64,000 bases of DNA from DASYKS01 sp035995205 (GTDB lineage: Bacteria; Acidobacteriota; Thermoanaerobaculia; Multivoradales; UBA5704), in the NCBI GenBank assembly GCA_035995205.1, contig DASYKS010000009.1, positions 1-64,000 on the forward strand, in the 5' to 3' direction. Below the pieces are notes generated by a model. That model made no database searches and was not told where the DNA came from. It worked only from the letters and a program-made list of their open reading frames with translations. Positions 18,001 through 26,258 of the stretch are shown one piece after another. Position 1 is the first letter of the stretch; each line of letters starts with the position of its first letter. Position numbers and translations under genes: made by a program.

Positions 18001-18290
18001 CGTAACTCAACCTTACTCTCGATCCAATCGGCCAGGCGCCGGGCCAACCAGCGTGCCTGCAATCGGTTGCGCGAGGCCCGGTCGGCCGCCGTGCCGAGCA
18101 TCGCAAGATCCGTGGCGGCCGGCGGTAATAGAAGCCGGCATCGGTCCAACGTCGCCAGCTCGCGCAGGATCTCGGAGAAGGCGAACAGCGAGAACGTCTG
18201 GGTCACCACATCGAGTTGGCGCCCTGCGGAGAGACCTGGGCGAAGCAGATCAATAACACGGTCAGTGCCTAGGTTTTGGACGAGTTTCAT
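15084..18290 (-). CDS. SNF2-family helicase (phospholipase-D-like N-terminus), first gene of the defence operon
   Basis: A 1,068-residue superfamily 2 translocase. Walker A is DSVGLGKTFEALAI (near residue 250), the DEAH box VIDESHNF (near 345), motif III SATPVNNR (near 385), and motif VI IQRFGRVDRLGS (near 800). The first ~190 residues resemble the PLD-like domain fused to such helicases, but I see no HKD motif, so that part is probably not catalytic. A long charged coiled-coil insertion (EEMEEIEIDDVDIED) separates the RecA lobes. Helicases of this type recur with DUF4391 and type III mod/res genes and likely power DNA scanning or extrusion in the same system. Start ATG 18290; the DUF262 gene follows after 3 bp. 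Confidence 0.88.
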   Translation of the reverse strand: MKLVQNLGTDRVIDLLRPGLSAGRQLDVVTQTFSLFAFSEILRELATLDRCRLLLPPAATDLAMLGTAADRASRNRLQARWLARRLADWIESKVELRRASGSVPQGALVLRDSDSHPLQVLLGSLAFSTDGLGLTPGNPMNLIQASENPEEAASLSQWFDTQWASLPAGTGAKMEWITALRSLAAYRDPLSVYALMLHHIFRDRGDDLDEERIVNSATGIRNTVVWKKLYRFQRDAVVGALDKLSRYGGCIIADSVGLGKTFEALAIIKYYELRNDRVLVLVPKRLRDNWTLYKANDRRNFLAPDRFNYDVLNHTDLSRDGGLSGDIDLANVNWGNYDLIVIDESHNFRNKKTPRQGGETRYDRLMRRIIQEGVKTRVLMLSATPVNNRLADLRNQISFATEGQDGALADHGIASITRTTLLAQKQFNLWEKVEESERTPTRLIEMLGFDYFTLLDLLTIARSRKHIEKYYGTAETGRFPDRLKPINIKADVDSAGQYRSIREINLEIRRLKLAAYAPLRYVLPHKKEAYDRKYSTEISGGERFFRQADREESLIHLLRVNVLKRMESAVSSFALTVQRQLRDVEATLARIDNHAEEMEEIEIDDVDIEDPIFESLLVGRKVKVLLKDVDLVRWRQELIEDRDRLAALYAAAAQVDASRDAKLEALREMIEGKCNHPINPGNRKVLVFTAFADTAHYLYDQLAPWAKATLGIETALVTGSGRNQTTLPDLRRDLASILTAFSPRSKERPAELAGEGEIDLLIATDCISEGQNLQDCDWLINYDIHWNPVRIIQRFGRVDRLGSPNERIQLVNFWPNIELEEYINLEQRVSGKMVLLDISATGEENLIEEQPGNEMNDLEYRRTQLLKLQDTVIDLEDLSSGVSIADLTLTDFRIDLAQYLKDHPGVLDSLPFGTSAVVMTEEADIEPGIIYCLRAEGEAAKRSADAGYPLGAYYLVHVGEDGTVLLPYTQAKQILDCLKRLCLHRDQPDTEASGRFDKATKQGGDMKAAQGLLAAAVASIVGKNQERAIASLFSPGGTHALKGEFAGINDFEVLAYLKVLSDEPKEGK

Positions 18291-18784
18291 GGGGAGGATA
18301 GCTCGCGGTTCTCTGATTCTATGTCGGACTACCTTGGAGCGCCGGGGCGGTGGCTGTTACCGCAGCGGTATGCGCTGTCTGCGAACGAGAAGGCTGGCGA
18401 CGCGCTCGGGGCGGCGGTCGGTGGGGCGTCGCGGCGTGCCTTTCTGAGGCGGCCCGACGTCGAACCCCGACTTCCAACCCTTCGGAACCCGAACAGGTTC
18501 TACCCGGGCAAAAAGCCGCAGCTGATACACCATCCAGGTAAAAGTTGCAACCCGTAATAAGGGGCATTTCCTGACCCTTTTTGCGCCAGAAACCTCAGAT
18601 TACAACCTGTAGCGTTCTCGGCGTGATGAACACCGCCCCGCACCCGACCTTCCCGACTAGGAGCCTCGACGGTCCGGCCGTAGGAGCCCCGGAATCTGGT
18701 CGCCGAGCTCGCTTCGTCCACCCAACACCCCAGGTTTTCCCGGGACGCATTCCGCGCCCCGTTTTCGACAAAAGGAGTTTGGTC
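18291..18784. other. Intergenic region without a convincing gene
   Basis: About 490 bp separate the divergent helicase and coiled-coil genes. It holds the candidate minus-strand promoter, a small hairpin (aaggg...cccttt near 18,558-18,578) and an AT-richer core at about 18,520-18,610. The frames here lack natural codon composition or family resemblance, and the stretch before the coiled-coil start is best seen as its leader. Confidence 0.6.
18522..18550 (-). promoter_or_regulatory. Candidate promoter for the defence operon
   Basis: On the minus strand TTGCAA and TATCAG are separated by 17 bp, each matching four of six consensus bases; the -35 element lies in the palindrome gttgcaac. The implied leader is about 225 nt. 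GC-rich bacteria often use divergent promoters, so this is weak evidence. Confidence 0.22.
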
Positions 18785-19153
18785 ATGAGAGACACCAGTT
18801 TCGCGGACAAGATCAGCCGGTGCGACATCACGCTGCAGAATCTCGAAAGCGAGGTGCCCAACATCCCGGGCGGCGAGATCTACGTCGCCGAAGTTCGGCA
18901 ACGGGTCGAGGATCTGCGCGCCTCGCAAGAAGGGGTGCAATCGCTCCGCGGCCGGCTGACGGAGGCGGTGATCGTCCGCCGGCAGCGCGACCGGGAGGCG
19001 AGCGCGTCCCTGCGGCACCTCGCGGCGGTGGTTCGTGCCCGGTTCGGTTTCGACAACCCGGTGATCGAAAGTTTCAACATCCGCTCCGAGCACCGGACGA
19101 AGAAAGGACGTAAGCCGAAGACGACGCCCGGTGATACCCCGGTCGTCGCCTGA
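18785..19153 (+). CDS. Hypothetical small coiled-coil protein
   Basis: A 122-residue protein from ATG 18785, preceded by a good ribosome site (aaaggag, 8 bp upstream). It is mostly helical and charged (VRQRVEDLRASQEGVQSLRGRLTEAVIVRRQRDREASASLR in short blocks of heptads) and ends in a basic tail, HRTKKGRKPKTTPG. Proteins of this layout (coiled coil, short FGFDNPVIESF-like segment, basic tail) occur as multicopy hypotheticals in some GC-rich bacteria; I know no function. It is followed by a strong terminator 100 bp downstream, so it is probably monocistronic. Confidence 0.6.
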   Translation: MRDTSFADKISRCDITLQNLESEVPNIPGGEIYVAEVRQRVEDLRASQEGVQSLRGRLTEAVIVRRQRDREASASLRHLAAVVRARFGFDNPVIESFNIRSEHRTKKGRKPKTTPGDTPVVA

Positions 19154-19255
19154 TCTCGCAGGGTGCGCCGTGCGCACCGTCCCGGGGAGCTCCCACGGAT
19201 AGCAGGCACGGCACACCCGACGATGCGAGGTCGAGACGGTCAGTCGTTGGAGTGA

Positions 19256-19289
19256 AGGGTGAGGCTTGGCCGGCCTCACCCTTTTTTTC
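19256..19289 (+). terminator. Rho-independent terminator
   Basis: A perfect 10-bp stem (agggtgaggc / gcctcaccct) with a 7-nt loop is followed by seven T residues. It ends the coiled-coil gene and insulates the toxin-antitoxin pair. Confidence 0.9.
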
Positions 19290-19382
19290 TTAGGCCGCAC
19301 CCCTCGATTGGATAGAATGCGGTTGCCTCGGCGATGCGCCCCTTGCAGGATCTTCGCTGGACGGCGAATTGGAGGATCTCAG

Positions 19383-19637
19383 ATGAACCTGCCGCAGCGG
19401 ATTGAGATGAACGCGAAGGTAATGCTCGGCAAACCCGTGGTTCGCGGGACGCGAATCCCTGTGGAGCTTCTGCTGCGCAAGTTGGGCGAGGGTGCTTCTC
19501 AGGGGGATTTGCTGGACGCCTACCCTCGGTTGTCTCGCGAAGACATCCAGGCGGCCATGTCGTTCGCGGCGGATACCCTCGCGCACGAGGAAACCATTCC
19601 TTTGGAGGATCCTCCAAAGCTAGCCGGCGTGAGATAG
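19383..19637 (+). CDS. DUF433 (VapB-like) antitoxin
   Basis: An 84-residue protein, MNLPQRIEMNAKVMLGKPVVRGTRIPVELL in two blocks, typical of DUF433 antitoxins with a C-terminal helix-turn-helix (SREDIQAAMSFAAD). A ribosome site (ggagg) sits 9 bp upstream of ATG 19383. The partner toxin begins 4 bp after the stop. Such antitoxins neutralise a PIN-like toxin and usually repress their own operon. No operator repeat is obvious. Confidence 0.88.
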   Translation: MNLPQRIEMNAKVMLGKPVVRGTRIPVELLLRKLGEGASQGDLLDAYPRLSREDIQAAMSFAADTLAHEETIPLEDPPKLAGVR

Positions 19638-19641
19638 GCCC

Positions 19642-19997
19642 TTGCGATTCCTCGCCGACGAGTGCTGCGACTACGCAGCCGTTAGGCGTTGCGCAGTGCC
19701 GGGCATGAGGTCGAGACGATTTCGGAGTTGGCTCCTGAGTCCGAGGATGGTCAGGTCATGGAGCTGGCCGCAAGTCAGGGTCGCATTCTCATTACGGAGG
19801 ACAAAGACTTCGGCCAATTGGTTTACGCGGCATCGCGTCACGCTGGTGGCGTGATCCTCCTTCGGTTTCCTGGGAACGTCCGAAGCGCCATAGGCCCGGC
19901 GGTCGTATCTGCCGTCGAAAGACTTGGAGAGCATCTCTACGGTTCGTTCGTCGTTGTTCGGCCCGGGACCCTCAGAATCAGCCGCAATCCTGAATAA
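19642..19997 (+). pseudogene. DUF5615 PIN-like toxin, disrupted by a single-base frameshift
   Basis: TTG 19642 opens LRFLADECCDYAAVR, the N-terminal strand with the first acidic residue. The following residues lie in another frame: LRSAGHEVETISELAPESEDGQVMELA, then ILITEDKDFGQLVY with the remaining acidic cluster, and GVILLRFPG. Restoring one base (most simply a g after gttagg near 19,686) joins the two frames into a normal ~118-residue DUF5615 protein. All expected acidic residues are present. This is either an inactivated toxin beside an intact antitoxin or a base-calling error in the short gttaggcgttgcgc stretch. Confidence 0.75.
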
Positions 19998-20156
19998 ATC
20001 TTGAGTCGTTGTTCCTTCAACGCCAACGGTTCATTGGCGCGCCGTACTATTCGCGACTCCGCGCCCGCGTCGGCCCGCCCCTCGATTTCCTTGGGGTATA
20101 GTCGGCCACCAGCTATGCCACGGTAGGCAGGTGCTCGACGGGGAAGGAGATCGTTC

Positions 20157-20780
20157 ATGCGTGTGGTTCCGATAGGTGTGCTCCTTCTCCTCGGGTGGGT
20201 TGGCCTTGGCATTCCGGCCAGGGCGCAAGGGCATTTTGCCGTCGCGGCCGGTCTGTACGAGCCGGAGGACAAGGAGCAGGAGCGTACGGAGGTGTTCGAG
20301 CTTCGCGGCGGCTACCGGGTCAAGCCGCAGGTCGGCTTCGAATGGAGCTTGAGCAAGATCCATCTGACCGACACGGTTCCGTTCACCGACGATCCGACGA
20401 TTCCGGGGATCGATTTCGATAGCCTTTTGCTCAAACTCGATCTGTACAACCTCGACGTTTCGGTGCAGTGGTTTCCCGGAGCCGGCAACTTCGTGGTGTT
20501 CGGCGGCCCTGGGCTCGCACAGCTCGATTCCGATCTGATCGTAACGTTCTTCGGCAGCACGTTCACCGAGCCCGATCGCACGTTCATGCTCACCGCGCAC
20601 GCCGGGGTCGGCTATGTCTGGAACCTGAACAAGCACTTCTATCTGGAGCCGGAGGTGCGGGTGCGACATTACTTCGGCTATGACGTCACCGAGCCCGATC
20701 AGATCGAGGGCTTTTACTACTCCTACAAGGCGACCGACTACCAGGCCGGCTTGACTTTCGGCTGGAAATTCGGCCCTTGA
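20157..20780 (+). CDS. Small outer-membrane beta-barrel protein
   Basis: A 207-residue protein with a signal peptide (VLLLLGWVGLGIPARAQ, cleavage near residue 24) and alternating amphipathic strands of the OmpW/OmpA-barrel type: HFAVAAGLY, VFELRGGYRV, VGFEWSLSKI, LDLYNLDVSVQWF, MLTAHAGVGYVWN, YLEPEVRVRHYFG. The C-terminus (YQAGLTFGWKFGP) is a last beta strand, although the family's terminal Phe is followed by Gly-Pro. A ribosome site ggaagga precedes the start. It stands alone and probably sits in the outer membrane; no ligand can be inferred. Confidence 0.75.
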   Translation: MRVVPIGVLLLLGWVGLGIPARAQGHFAVAAGLYEPEDKEQERTEVFELRGGYRVKPQVGFEWSLSKIHLTDTVPFTDDPTIPGIDFDSLLLKLDLYNLDVSVQWFPGAGNFVVFGGPGLAQLDSDLIVTFFGSTFTEPDRTFMLTAHAGVGYVWNLNKHFYLEPEVRVRHYFGYDVTEPDQIEGFYYSYKATDYQAGLTFGWKFGP

Positions 20781-20954
20781 CTCGGGCTCCGGACCCCGCG
20801 CGCGGGTGCCGGAGCTGTCCTACTCGCGCTTTCTTGCGACACTGTATACCTAGGTAGCGAGCTGAAACGAAGAGATTGAGGATTTCAACTCGGTGCGGGT
20901 GGCCGCTTCGGGTTTGCTTTTCCCGGTCTCGTTCCACCGCAGGAGGTTAAAACG

Positions 20955-22958
20955 ATGCGAACGAGCTCGAAGATCTGGATCGGCGTACTGTGGGGAGGGT
21001 TGATGTTCGGCCTCCCTTGGGTTCTGCTCGTGCCGGGGGACAAGGGCTCCGCGGGCCCGCCGGTCAGCGATGCCGGGGCGAACGTCTCGGCCCTTTCCTC
21101 TTCGTTCCGCACCTGGTCGGCCGCGCACGCGGCGAGCGGCGGCGACAAGAACGTCTTCTTCGCCCTTGGCTGGGCGAAGGGATTCTCGCGCGAGAAAACC
21201 TCGGCGGGCGGCACGGTGCGCCTCGACCTGGTCGACGGCACCGCCCGGGTCGACCTCAGCGGGTTGCCGGTCGGCACCGAGTGGGACGTCTGGCTGGTCG
21301 AGAACAGCCCGGACGGCGGCGCGATGCCGGATGCCGGCGATCGGATGCAGCGCCTCGGCCGGGTGACGTCGATGCGCGAAGGAACGACGCTTTCTGCGCG
21401 GCTCGGCGGCGGCTTCTTCCAGTACTTCCGGCCCGACCAGGTGGTGGTCGTGCGGGCGGGTGAGAAGCCCGAGCAGGGGGGCGTCCTGTTCGGTTCGCCC
21501 GACCTCTTCCAGCGGCTCTACATGCAGCGCGGCACCCGACTCCCCGCGCCGCCGAAACTCGCGTTCGCCGGCTTGGCTTCGCCGTTCGGCCCCGGTGTGG
21601 CGAACGCGACGCCGTTCGATTCGCTCGATCCGCTGGTGGCGGAAGGGGCCGTCCTGTTCCAGGAGGAAACCTTCGGTGGCAACGGCCGGACCTGCGCCAG
21701 CTGTCACCCGGCACGCAACAACTTCACGATCGATCCGAAGTTCATCGCCACCCTGCCGGCCAACGATCCGCTGTTCGTCTTCGAGACCAACCCGGACTTA
21801 GCCCAGAACTTCGAGAAGGGAAACTCGTTGCGCCAGCTGGGGTTGGTGCTGGAGAACCCCGACGGGTTCGACGATTTGGGCCGCAAGTTCGTGCTGCGCG
21901 GCGTGCCCCACACCCTGGCGCTGATGCACTCCCGCAAGCCGCAGCCCGGCTCGCCGTTCGAGCCGATTCCGCCGGTGGAAAGGTTGGGTTGGGGGGGAGA
22001 CGGCGCGCCGGCGAGCGGCTCGCTGCGCGACTTCGCGCTCGGCGCGATCACCCAGCACTTCACGCGCAACCTCGCGCGCCGGCCGGGAATCGATTTTCGC
22101 GTTCCGACCGACCACGAGCTCGACGCCATGGCGGCGTTTCAGCTCGCCTTGGGCCGGCAGGAGGATCTCGACCTCGCGTCGTTGCGCTTCACCTCGCCGA
22201 TCGTCACCCGCGGCCAGGAGATCTACCTGACCGGCGATACGGTACGCGCCACCAAGGCGGCCGGCAAGTGCAACCGCTGCCACTTCAACGGCGGCTCGAA
22301 CGTGTCGGTCAACGACGAAAACCGCAACTTCGACGTCGGCATCGAAGACCTTCCCGATCATCCCGCCAACCTGATCCAGCCCGGCGGCATGCCGGTCGAT
22401 CGCGGCTTCGGTAGAGGGAGCAACCCGCGCGGCGGTTTCGGCACCGGCCGCTTCAACTCGGCGGTGGTGGTCGAGGCGGCCGACACCGGCCCGTTCTTCC
22501 ACAACAACGCGGTCGCCACGATCGAAGAGGCGGTCGACTTCTACAACAGCACGGCGTTCAACCAGTCGCCCGCCGGGCTGGGGTTGAAGGGCGGGGATAC
22601 CGGCAACATCGGCATCCACTTGGAGACCACCCAGGTGGAGGCGGTGGCGGCGCTGCTGCGCGTCCTCAACTCGCTGGAAAACATCCGCTCGTCGTCCGAG
22701 CTGGACCAGGCCGCCCTCGGCAAGGATCTCGGGCCGGCGGCGAATCTGCTCGACATCGCCTCGTTCGACACCGAGGACGCCTACCAGGTGCTGGAGGAGC
22801 GCTCGCTGCACCTCGACGCGGCGAAGCTCCTACGGAGCGCCTACCAGAAGGAGCGTCAGGCCCTGGGGCAGCCCAAGCGGAATCGCCGCGATCCCCTGAT
22901 CCGCGACGCCATAGCGGCCAAAGGACGGGCGAAAGCCCTGATGCTGGTGTCGCAATGA
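20955..22958 (+). CDS. Dihaem cytochrome c peroxidase-like (MauG family) protein
   Basis: A 667-residue exported protein. The N-terminus is a signal anchor (WIGVLWGGLMFGLPWVLLV). Residues about 65-195 form a separate beta-rich domain (VDLSGLPVGTEWDVWLVENSP...LGRV) seen before such cytochromes but unassigned to me. Two haem c sites follow, CASCH at 247-251 and CNRCH at 439-443, as in CcpA/MauG-type proteins, with a conserved tail (FFHNNAVATIEEAVDFYNS). These periplasmic enzymes reduce peroxide or oxidise protein partners. The size exceeds the usual ~350 residues because of the extra N-terminal domain. Good ribosome site aggaggt 7 bp upstream. It is convergent with the NmrA-type gene 10 bp downstream. 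Confidence 0.85.
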   Translation: MRTSSKIWIGVLWGGLMFGLPWVLLVPGDKGSAGPPVSDAGANVSALSSSFRTWSAAHAASGGDKNVFFALGWAKGFSREKTSAGGTVRLDLVDGTARVDLSGLPVGTEWDVWLVENSPDGGAMPDAGDRMQRLGRVTSMREGTTLSARLGGGFFQYFRPDQVVVVRAGEKPEQGGVLFGSPDLFQRLYMQRGTRLPAPPKLAFAGLASPFGPGVANATPFDSLDPLVAEGAVLFQEETFGGNGRTCASCHPARNNFTIDPKFIATLPANDPLFVFETNPDLAQNFEKGNSLRQLGLVLENPDGFDDLGRKFVLRGVPHTLALMHSRKPQPGSPFEPIPPVERLGWGGDGAPASGSLRDFALGAITQHFTRNLARRPGIDFRVPTDHELDAMAAFQLALGRQEDLDLASLRFTSPIVTRGQEIYLTGDTVRATKAAGKCNRCHFNGGSNVSVNDENRNFDVGIEDLPDHPANLIQPGGMPVDRGFGRGSNPRGGFGTGRFNSAVVVEAADTGPFFHNNAVATIEEAVDFYNSTAFNQSPAGLGLKGGDTGNIGIHLETTQVEAVAALLRVLNSLENIRSSSELDQAALGKDLGPAANLLDIASFDTEDAYQVLEERSLHLDAAKLLRSAYQKERQALGQPKRNRRDPLIRDAIAAKGRAKALMLVSQ

Positions 22959-22967
22959 GCCGCGGGG

Positions 22968-23873
22968 TCAGCCATGAAAGATCGACGCCCCGACAGGTTG
23001 GGCTGCGCACCAATCGCGATAGGTGGTGGCCGGGCGACCGAGCAGAGCTTCCCCGGCTCGCGTGTCCGCCGGTTGGTCCGCCGTTGGGGCCGGCTCGCCG
23101 ATCTGCCGATACCGGCGCAGGATCCTCATCGAGTATTGGCGGTTCTTGTGACCGATGAGGCGTTGGTTCAGGTCCGAAACCCAGATTGGGACGAAATGGA
23201 CGCTCGTGCCGGGGCGGGCCTGAGCGCAGAACCGCAAAGTGGCGTCTCGTTGGTTGAGCGGCTCGGGGCCGTACAGGTCGAAGCGCCGGTTGGGCGCCTC
23301 GGGGAGACGGAAGACGCGGGCCACCTGCTGCACGTAGTCGTCGGCGGCGAGATAGTGAAACGCGCGCTTCGGCAGCGAAGGGATGAAGATGCGCCGGCCG
23401 GCCCCCAGATGGAGCATGTTCTCCATGAAGAAGCTGGGGGCGAAAACGGCGAAAGGAATGCCGCCGGCGCGAATCGCCGCCTCGGCATCGATCTTGGCTT
23501 TGAGATGCGGCAGATCGGCGTACCCGGCGCCCGCGAACAGGCAGGAGAGATAGGTCAGCCGCTGGACGCCGGCCGCCCGCGCCGCCCGCACGACGTTCGC
23601 GGTGCCCAAGTGCTCGATTCGATCGTGGCTCTGATGCTTCCACCAGCCGCGCAGGCTGATATGGACGCCCCAGCAACCCTCGATCGCCGGGGCGAGCGAC
23701 TCCGGATTCTCGACGTCGCCGACGAAGATCGGGAAGCGGTCGCCGAAGATCCGCTCCGCCTTTTCCCGTCGGCGGGTGAGCACGCGCACGTCGAACCCGT
23801 CCTGGCTCAACTGCCGGCATACCGGTTGGGCGTAGTTGCCGGTCGCGCCGACGACGAGGATGGTCTGGCTCAT
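22968..23873 (-). CDS. NmrA/atypical SDR-family NAD(P)-binding protein
   Basis: A 301-residue Rossmann protein. MSQTILVVGATGNYAQPV carries the dinucleotide-binding GATGxxA/G motif at residues 9-15, followed by VLTRRREKAERIF (the arginines suggest NADP). PFAVFAPSFFMENM and HYLAADDYVQQVARVF are typical NmrA/azoreductase-like elements. There is no classic YxxxK dyad, consistent with a sensor, isomerase-like or ether/quinone-reductase role; the substrate is unknown. It is divergent from the DUF5916 gene, sharing a 150-bp region that contains an inverted repeat. Confidence 0.8.
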   Translation of the reverse strand: MSQTILVVGATGNYAQPVCRQLSQDGFDVRVLTRRREKAERIFGDRFPIFVGDVENPESLAPAIEGCWGVHISLRGWWKHQSHDRIEHLGTANVVRAARAAGVQRLTYLSCLFAGAGYADLPHLKAKIDAEAAIRAGGIPFAVFAPSFFMENMLHLGAGRRIFIPSLPKRAFHYLAADDYVQQVARVFRLPEAPNRRFDLYGPEPLNQRDATLRFCAQARPGTSVHFVPIWVSDLNQRLIGHKNRQYSMRILRRYRQIGEPAPTADQPADTRAGEALLGRPATTYRDWCAAQPVGASIFHG

Positions 23874-23940
23874 CGCATCTCCTCAAATTCCATGGCAAAA
23901 GGGTTTCGCGCCGCGGCGCATCCTAAGCCAAAACATGTCC

Positions 23941-24012
23941 TGGTTTCGTTTGGCCCGCAGCGACTGGCTGCTGCCGAAGGCGCCCGAAGGAGCGAGGAGC
24001 CAAACGAAACCA
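23941..24012. repeat. Inverted repeat in the divergent promoter region; one arm recurs inside the NRPS
   Basis: Perfect 14-bp arms tggtttcgtttggc (23941-23954) and gccaaacgaaacca (23999-24012) flank 44 bp. The right arm with its flank, gcgaggagccaaac... through cgacc, recurs with one mismatch in about 26 bp inside adenylation domain 1 of the NRPS (about 28,172-28,199). It could be an operator or hairpin for the divergent genes, or a dispersed palindromic element. Confidence 0.75.
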
Positions 24013-24026
24013 CGACCCAAAATCCG

Positions 24027-26213
24027 ATGCGCCGAAGTGCGGCTTCGGTGGCTCTGTGGGGATTTTTGCTCGCGATGGCCGGAGCTTTGCCGGTCCTCGC
24101 GCAGCACCCGAATCCGGTCAAGAACCTCGCGGCTCTCCCGATCAGCGAGGCCATCCAGGTCGACGGGCGGCTCGACGAGGAGATCTGGTCCCGGGCCGTC
24201 GTCGGAGACGGGTTCACCCAGCGCGAGAAACCGACCGAGCCGGCTTCGGAGCGCACGGAGATCATGGTGGCGTACACGCCGACCACGCTCTACATCGCCT
24301 TTCGCTGCTTCGACCCACAGCCCGAGAAGATCGTCGCCAAGGAGATGGAGTACGACGGCCGTCTGTTCCGCGACGACTCGGTGATCGTGATGCTCGACAC
24401 CTTCCACGACCACCGCAACGGCTACTTTCTGGAGACCAATCCGAACGGCGCGCAGCTCGACGCCCTCTCTTCCGACGAGGGGCGGACCCTGAACAGCGAT
24501 TGGGACGGCGTCTGGGGCGCCGCGTCGCGCATCACGCCGGAGGGGTGGACCTCGGAGATGGCGATCCCCTTCGCCACCTTGCGTTTCGATCCGCAGGTGG
24601 ACACCTGGGGTTTCAACGTCCGCCGCCTGGTGGCGCGCTCCGGCGAGCAGTCGTACTGGACGCAGGTGGGGCGCGACGCGAGCGTCCTGCGCATGTCGCG
24701 CGCCGGCCATCTGACCGGCCTCTCGGGGCTCGAAGCCGGCTTGAACCTGCGCATCAAGCCGCACATCGTCGGCTCGCAAACCAATTTTTCGGCCACCGGT
24801 CTGCATAACATCGACGGCGATCTGGGCGTCGACCTCAAATGGGGAGTCACCCGAGGCTTGGCGCTCGACCTCACCTACCACACCGACTTCGCCGAGGCCG
24901 AGGCGGACGACCAGCAGGTCAACCTCACCCGCTTCTCGCTTTTCCTCAAAGAGAAGCGGGAGTTCTTCCTGGAAAACAGCGGCATCTTCGAGCTCGTGCC
25001 GCCGACCCAGCTCGGCGGCACGCCGCCGCTCAAGCTGTTCTTCTCGCGCCGCATCGGCATCGCCCCCAATGGCACTCCGGTGCCGATCGAATGGGGCACC
25101 CGGCTGACCGGTCGCGCCGGGGAATGGAGCCTCGGTCTGCTCGACGTCGAGACCAAACCGCTCGCGGCCTCGCGCAGCGGAGTGGCGGGCGGCATCGCGG
25201 GCGACAACTGGGGCATCGTGCGCGTGAAGCGCAACATCGGCGAGCGCTCTTCGATCGGAATGATCTTCACCAACCGCGACCACGACGGAGTCGACGACAA
25301 CCAGGTCTACGGCTTCGACGCCGACCTGAACCCGACCCCGAAGCTCAACGTCAACGCCTTCTATGCCGCGAGCCACGATCCCGGCGTCTCGGACTGGTCC
25401 GCCGGCACCTCCGCGATCTGGAGCGGACAGTTTTGGATCTGGTCGATGGAGGCGATGGAGATCGGCGAGCAGTTCAACCCGGAGGCCGGCTTCCTGCTGC
25501 GCAACGGCATCCGCCGCTACGCGCCCGCCGTGTCCTACAAGCCGAAACCCAAGATCCCCGGTCTGCGCAATCTCGGGTTCAACGCCCAAGCCGAGGTGAT
25601 CACCGACCTCGACGACCACCTGGAGTCGCTCGCGGGCAACGTCGATCTGTTCGGTTTCGTGACCGACAAGGAGGACCAGGGGACCGTCTTCATGGAGGTC
25701 AACCGCGAGCGGCTGGACCTGCCGTTCGAAATCCAGCCGGGGATCGTGATTCCGCGCGGCGAGTACGACTTCGCCGACTACGGCGTTTCCTACACCTCGT
25801 CGCCGACGCGGAGAAACGTCTACGCCATCGGTTCCGTCACCCAGGGGCAGTTCTACGACGGCGAACGCCTGTCGAGCGCGCTCACGCTGGGCCTTCGTCC
25901 CAGCCGCCACTTCCGTTCCGAGACGCGGTGGACCCGCGACGACGTCGACCTGCGCGGGGGCTCGTTCCTCGCCAACGTCTTCCGCGAGCGGCTGAGCCTC
26001 TCCGTGACCCCGCGCGTCGCCACCAACGCATTCATTCAATACAACGACGCCGCCGACCTTTTGTCGCTCAACCTGCGCTTCAACTGGATCTATCGTCCGG
26101 GCGCCGACCTGTTCGTGGTCTACAACGAGAACTGGATCGCGCCGAGCCTCGGGCATCTCCAGGCGCGCGAGCGCCAGGTGATCGTCAAATTCACCTACCT
26201 GCTTGAGATCTGA
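24027..26213 (+). CDS. DUF5916 outer-membrane protein with family-9 carbohydrate-binding-like domain
   Basis: A 728-residue protein from ATG 24027 with a signal peptide (SVALWGFLLAMAGALPVLA). Residues about 40-240 resemble the CBM9-like domain found in these proteins (IQVDGRLDEEIWSRA, TLYIAFRCFDP, VIVMLDTFHDHRNGYFLETN, GWTSEMAIPFATLRF). The rest is a DUF5916 beta-barrel (FAEAEADDQQVNLTRFSLF, EKREFFLENSGIF) ending in strands and FTYLLEI. Such proteins are frequent in Acidobacteriota and Gemmatimonadota and are presumed outer-membrane channels or receptors; their substrate is not known. The open frame upstream is antisense to the NmrA gene and is not part of the protein. No clear ribosome site. 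The NRPS starts 45 bp downstream, so some co-transcription is possible. Confidence 0.85.
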   Translation: MRRSAASVALWGFLLAMAGALPVLAQHPNPVKNLAALPISEAIQVDGRLDEEIWSRAVVGDGFTQREKPTEPASERTEIMVAYTPTTLYIAFRCFDPQPEKIVAKEMEYDGRLFRDDSVIVMLDTFHDHRNGYFLETNPNGAQLDALSSDEGRTLNSDWDGVWGAASRITPEGWTSEMAIPFATLRFDPQVDTWGFNVRRLVARSGEQSYWTQVGRDASVLRMSRAGHLTGLSGLEAGLNLRIKPHIVGSQTNFSATGLHNIDGDLGVDLKWGVTRGLALDLTYHTDFAEAEADDQQVNLTRFSLFLKEKREFFLENSGIFELVPPTQLGGTPPLKLFFSRRIGIAPNGTPVPIEWGTRLTGRAGEWSLGLLDVETKPLAASRSGVAGGIAGDNWGIVRVKRNIGERSSIGMIFTNRDHDGVDDNQVYGFDADLNPTPKLNVNAFYAASHDPGVSDWSAGTSAIWSGQFWIWSMEAMEIGEQFNPEAGFLLRNGIRRYAPAVSYKPKPKIPGLRNLGFNAQAEVITDLDDHLESLAGNVDLFGFVTDKEDQGTVFMEVNRERLDLPFEIQPGIVIPRGEYDFADYGVSYTSSPTRRNVYAIGSVTQGQFYDGERLSSALTLGLRPSRHFRSETRWTRDDVDLRGGSFLANVFRERLSLSVTPRVATNAFIQYNDAADLLSLNLRFNWIYRPGADLFVVYNENWIAPSLGHLQARERQVIVKFTYLLEI

Positions 26214-26258
26214 TCCGGTGCGCGGTCCAAGGAGGAGGTTCACTATCGGGCGCGTGCG

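Noticed and set aside
15084..18290. Cas3 or DISARM drmA helicase
   Set aside because: There is no HD nuclease domain, no other cas or drm genes, and the motif set (DSVGLGKT, DESHNF, RFGRVDRLGS) fits SNF2/RapA-like helicases that accompany DUF4391.
22974..24026. Upstream extension of the DUF5916 protein by 351 codons
   Set aside because: This part lies antisense over the well-supported NmrA-type gene. A signal peptide follows the ATG at 24027, which fits an exported protein.
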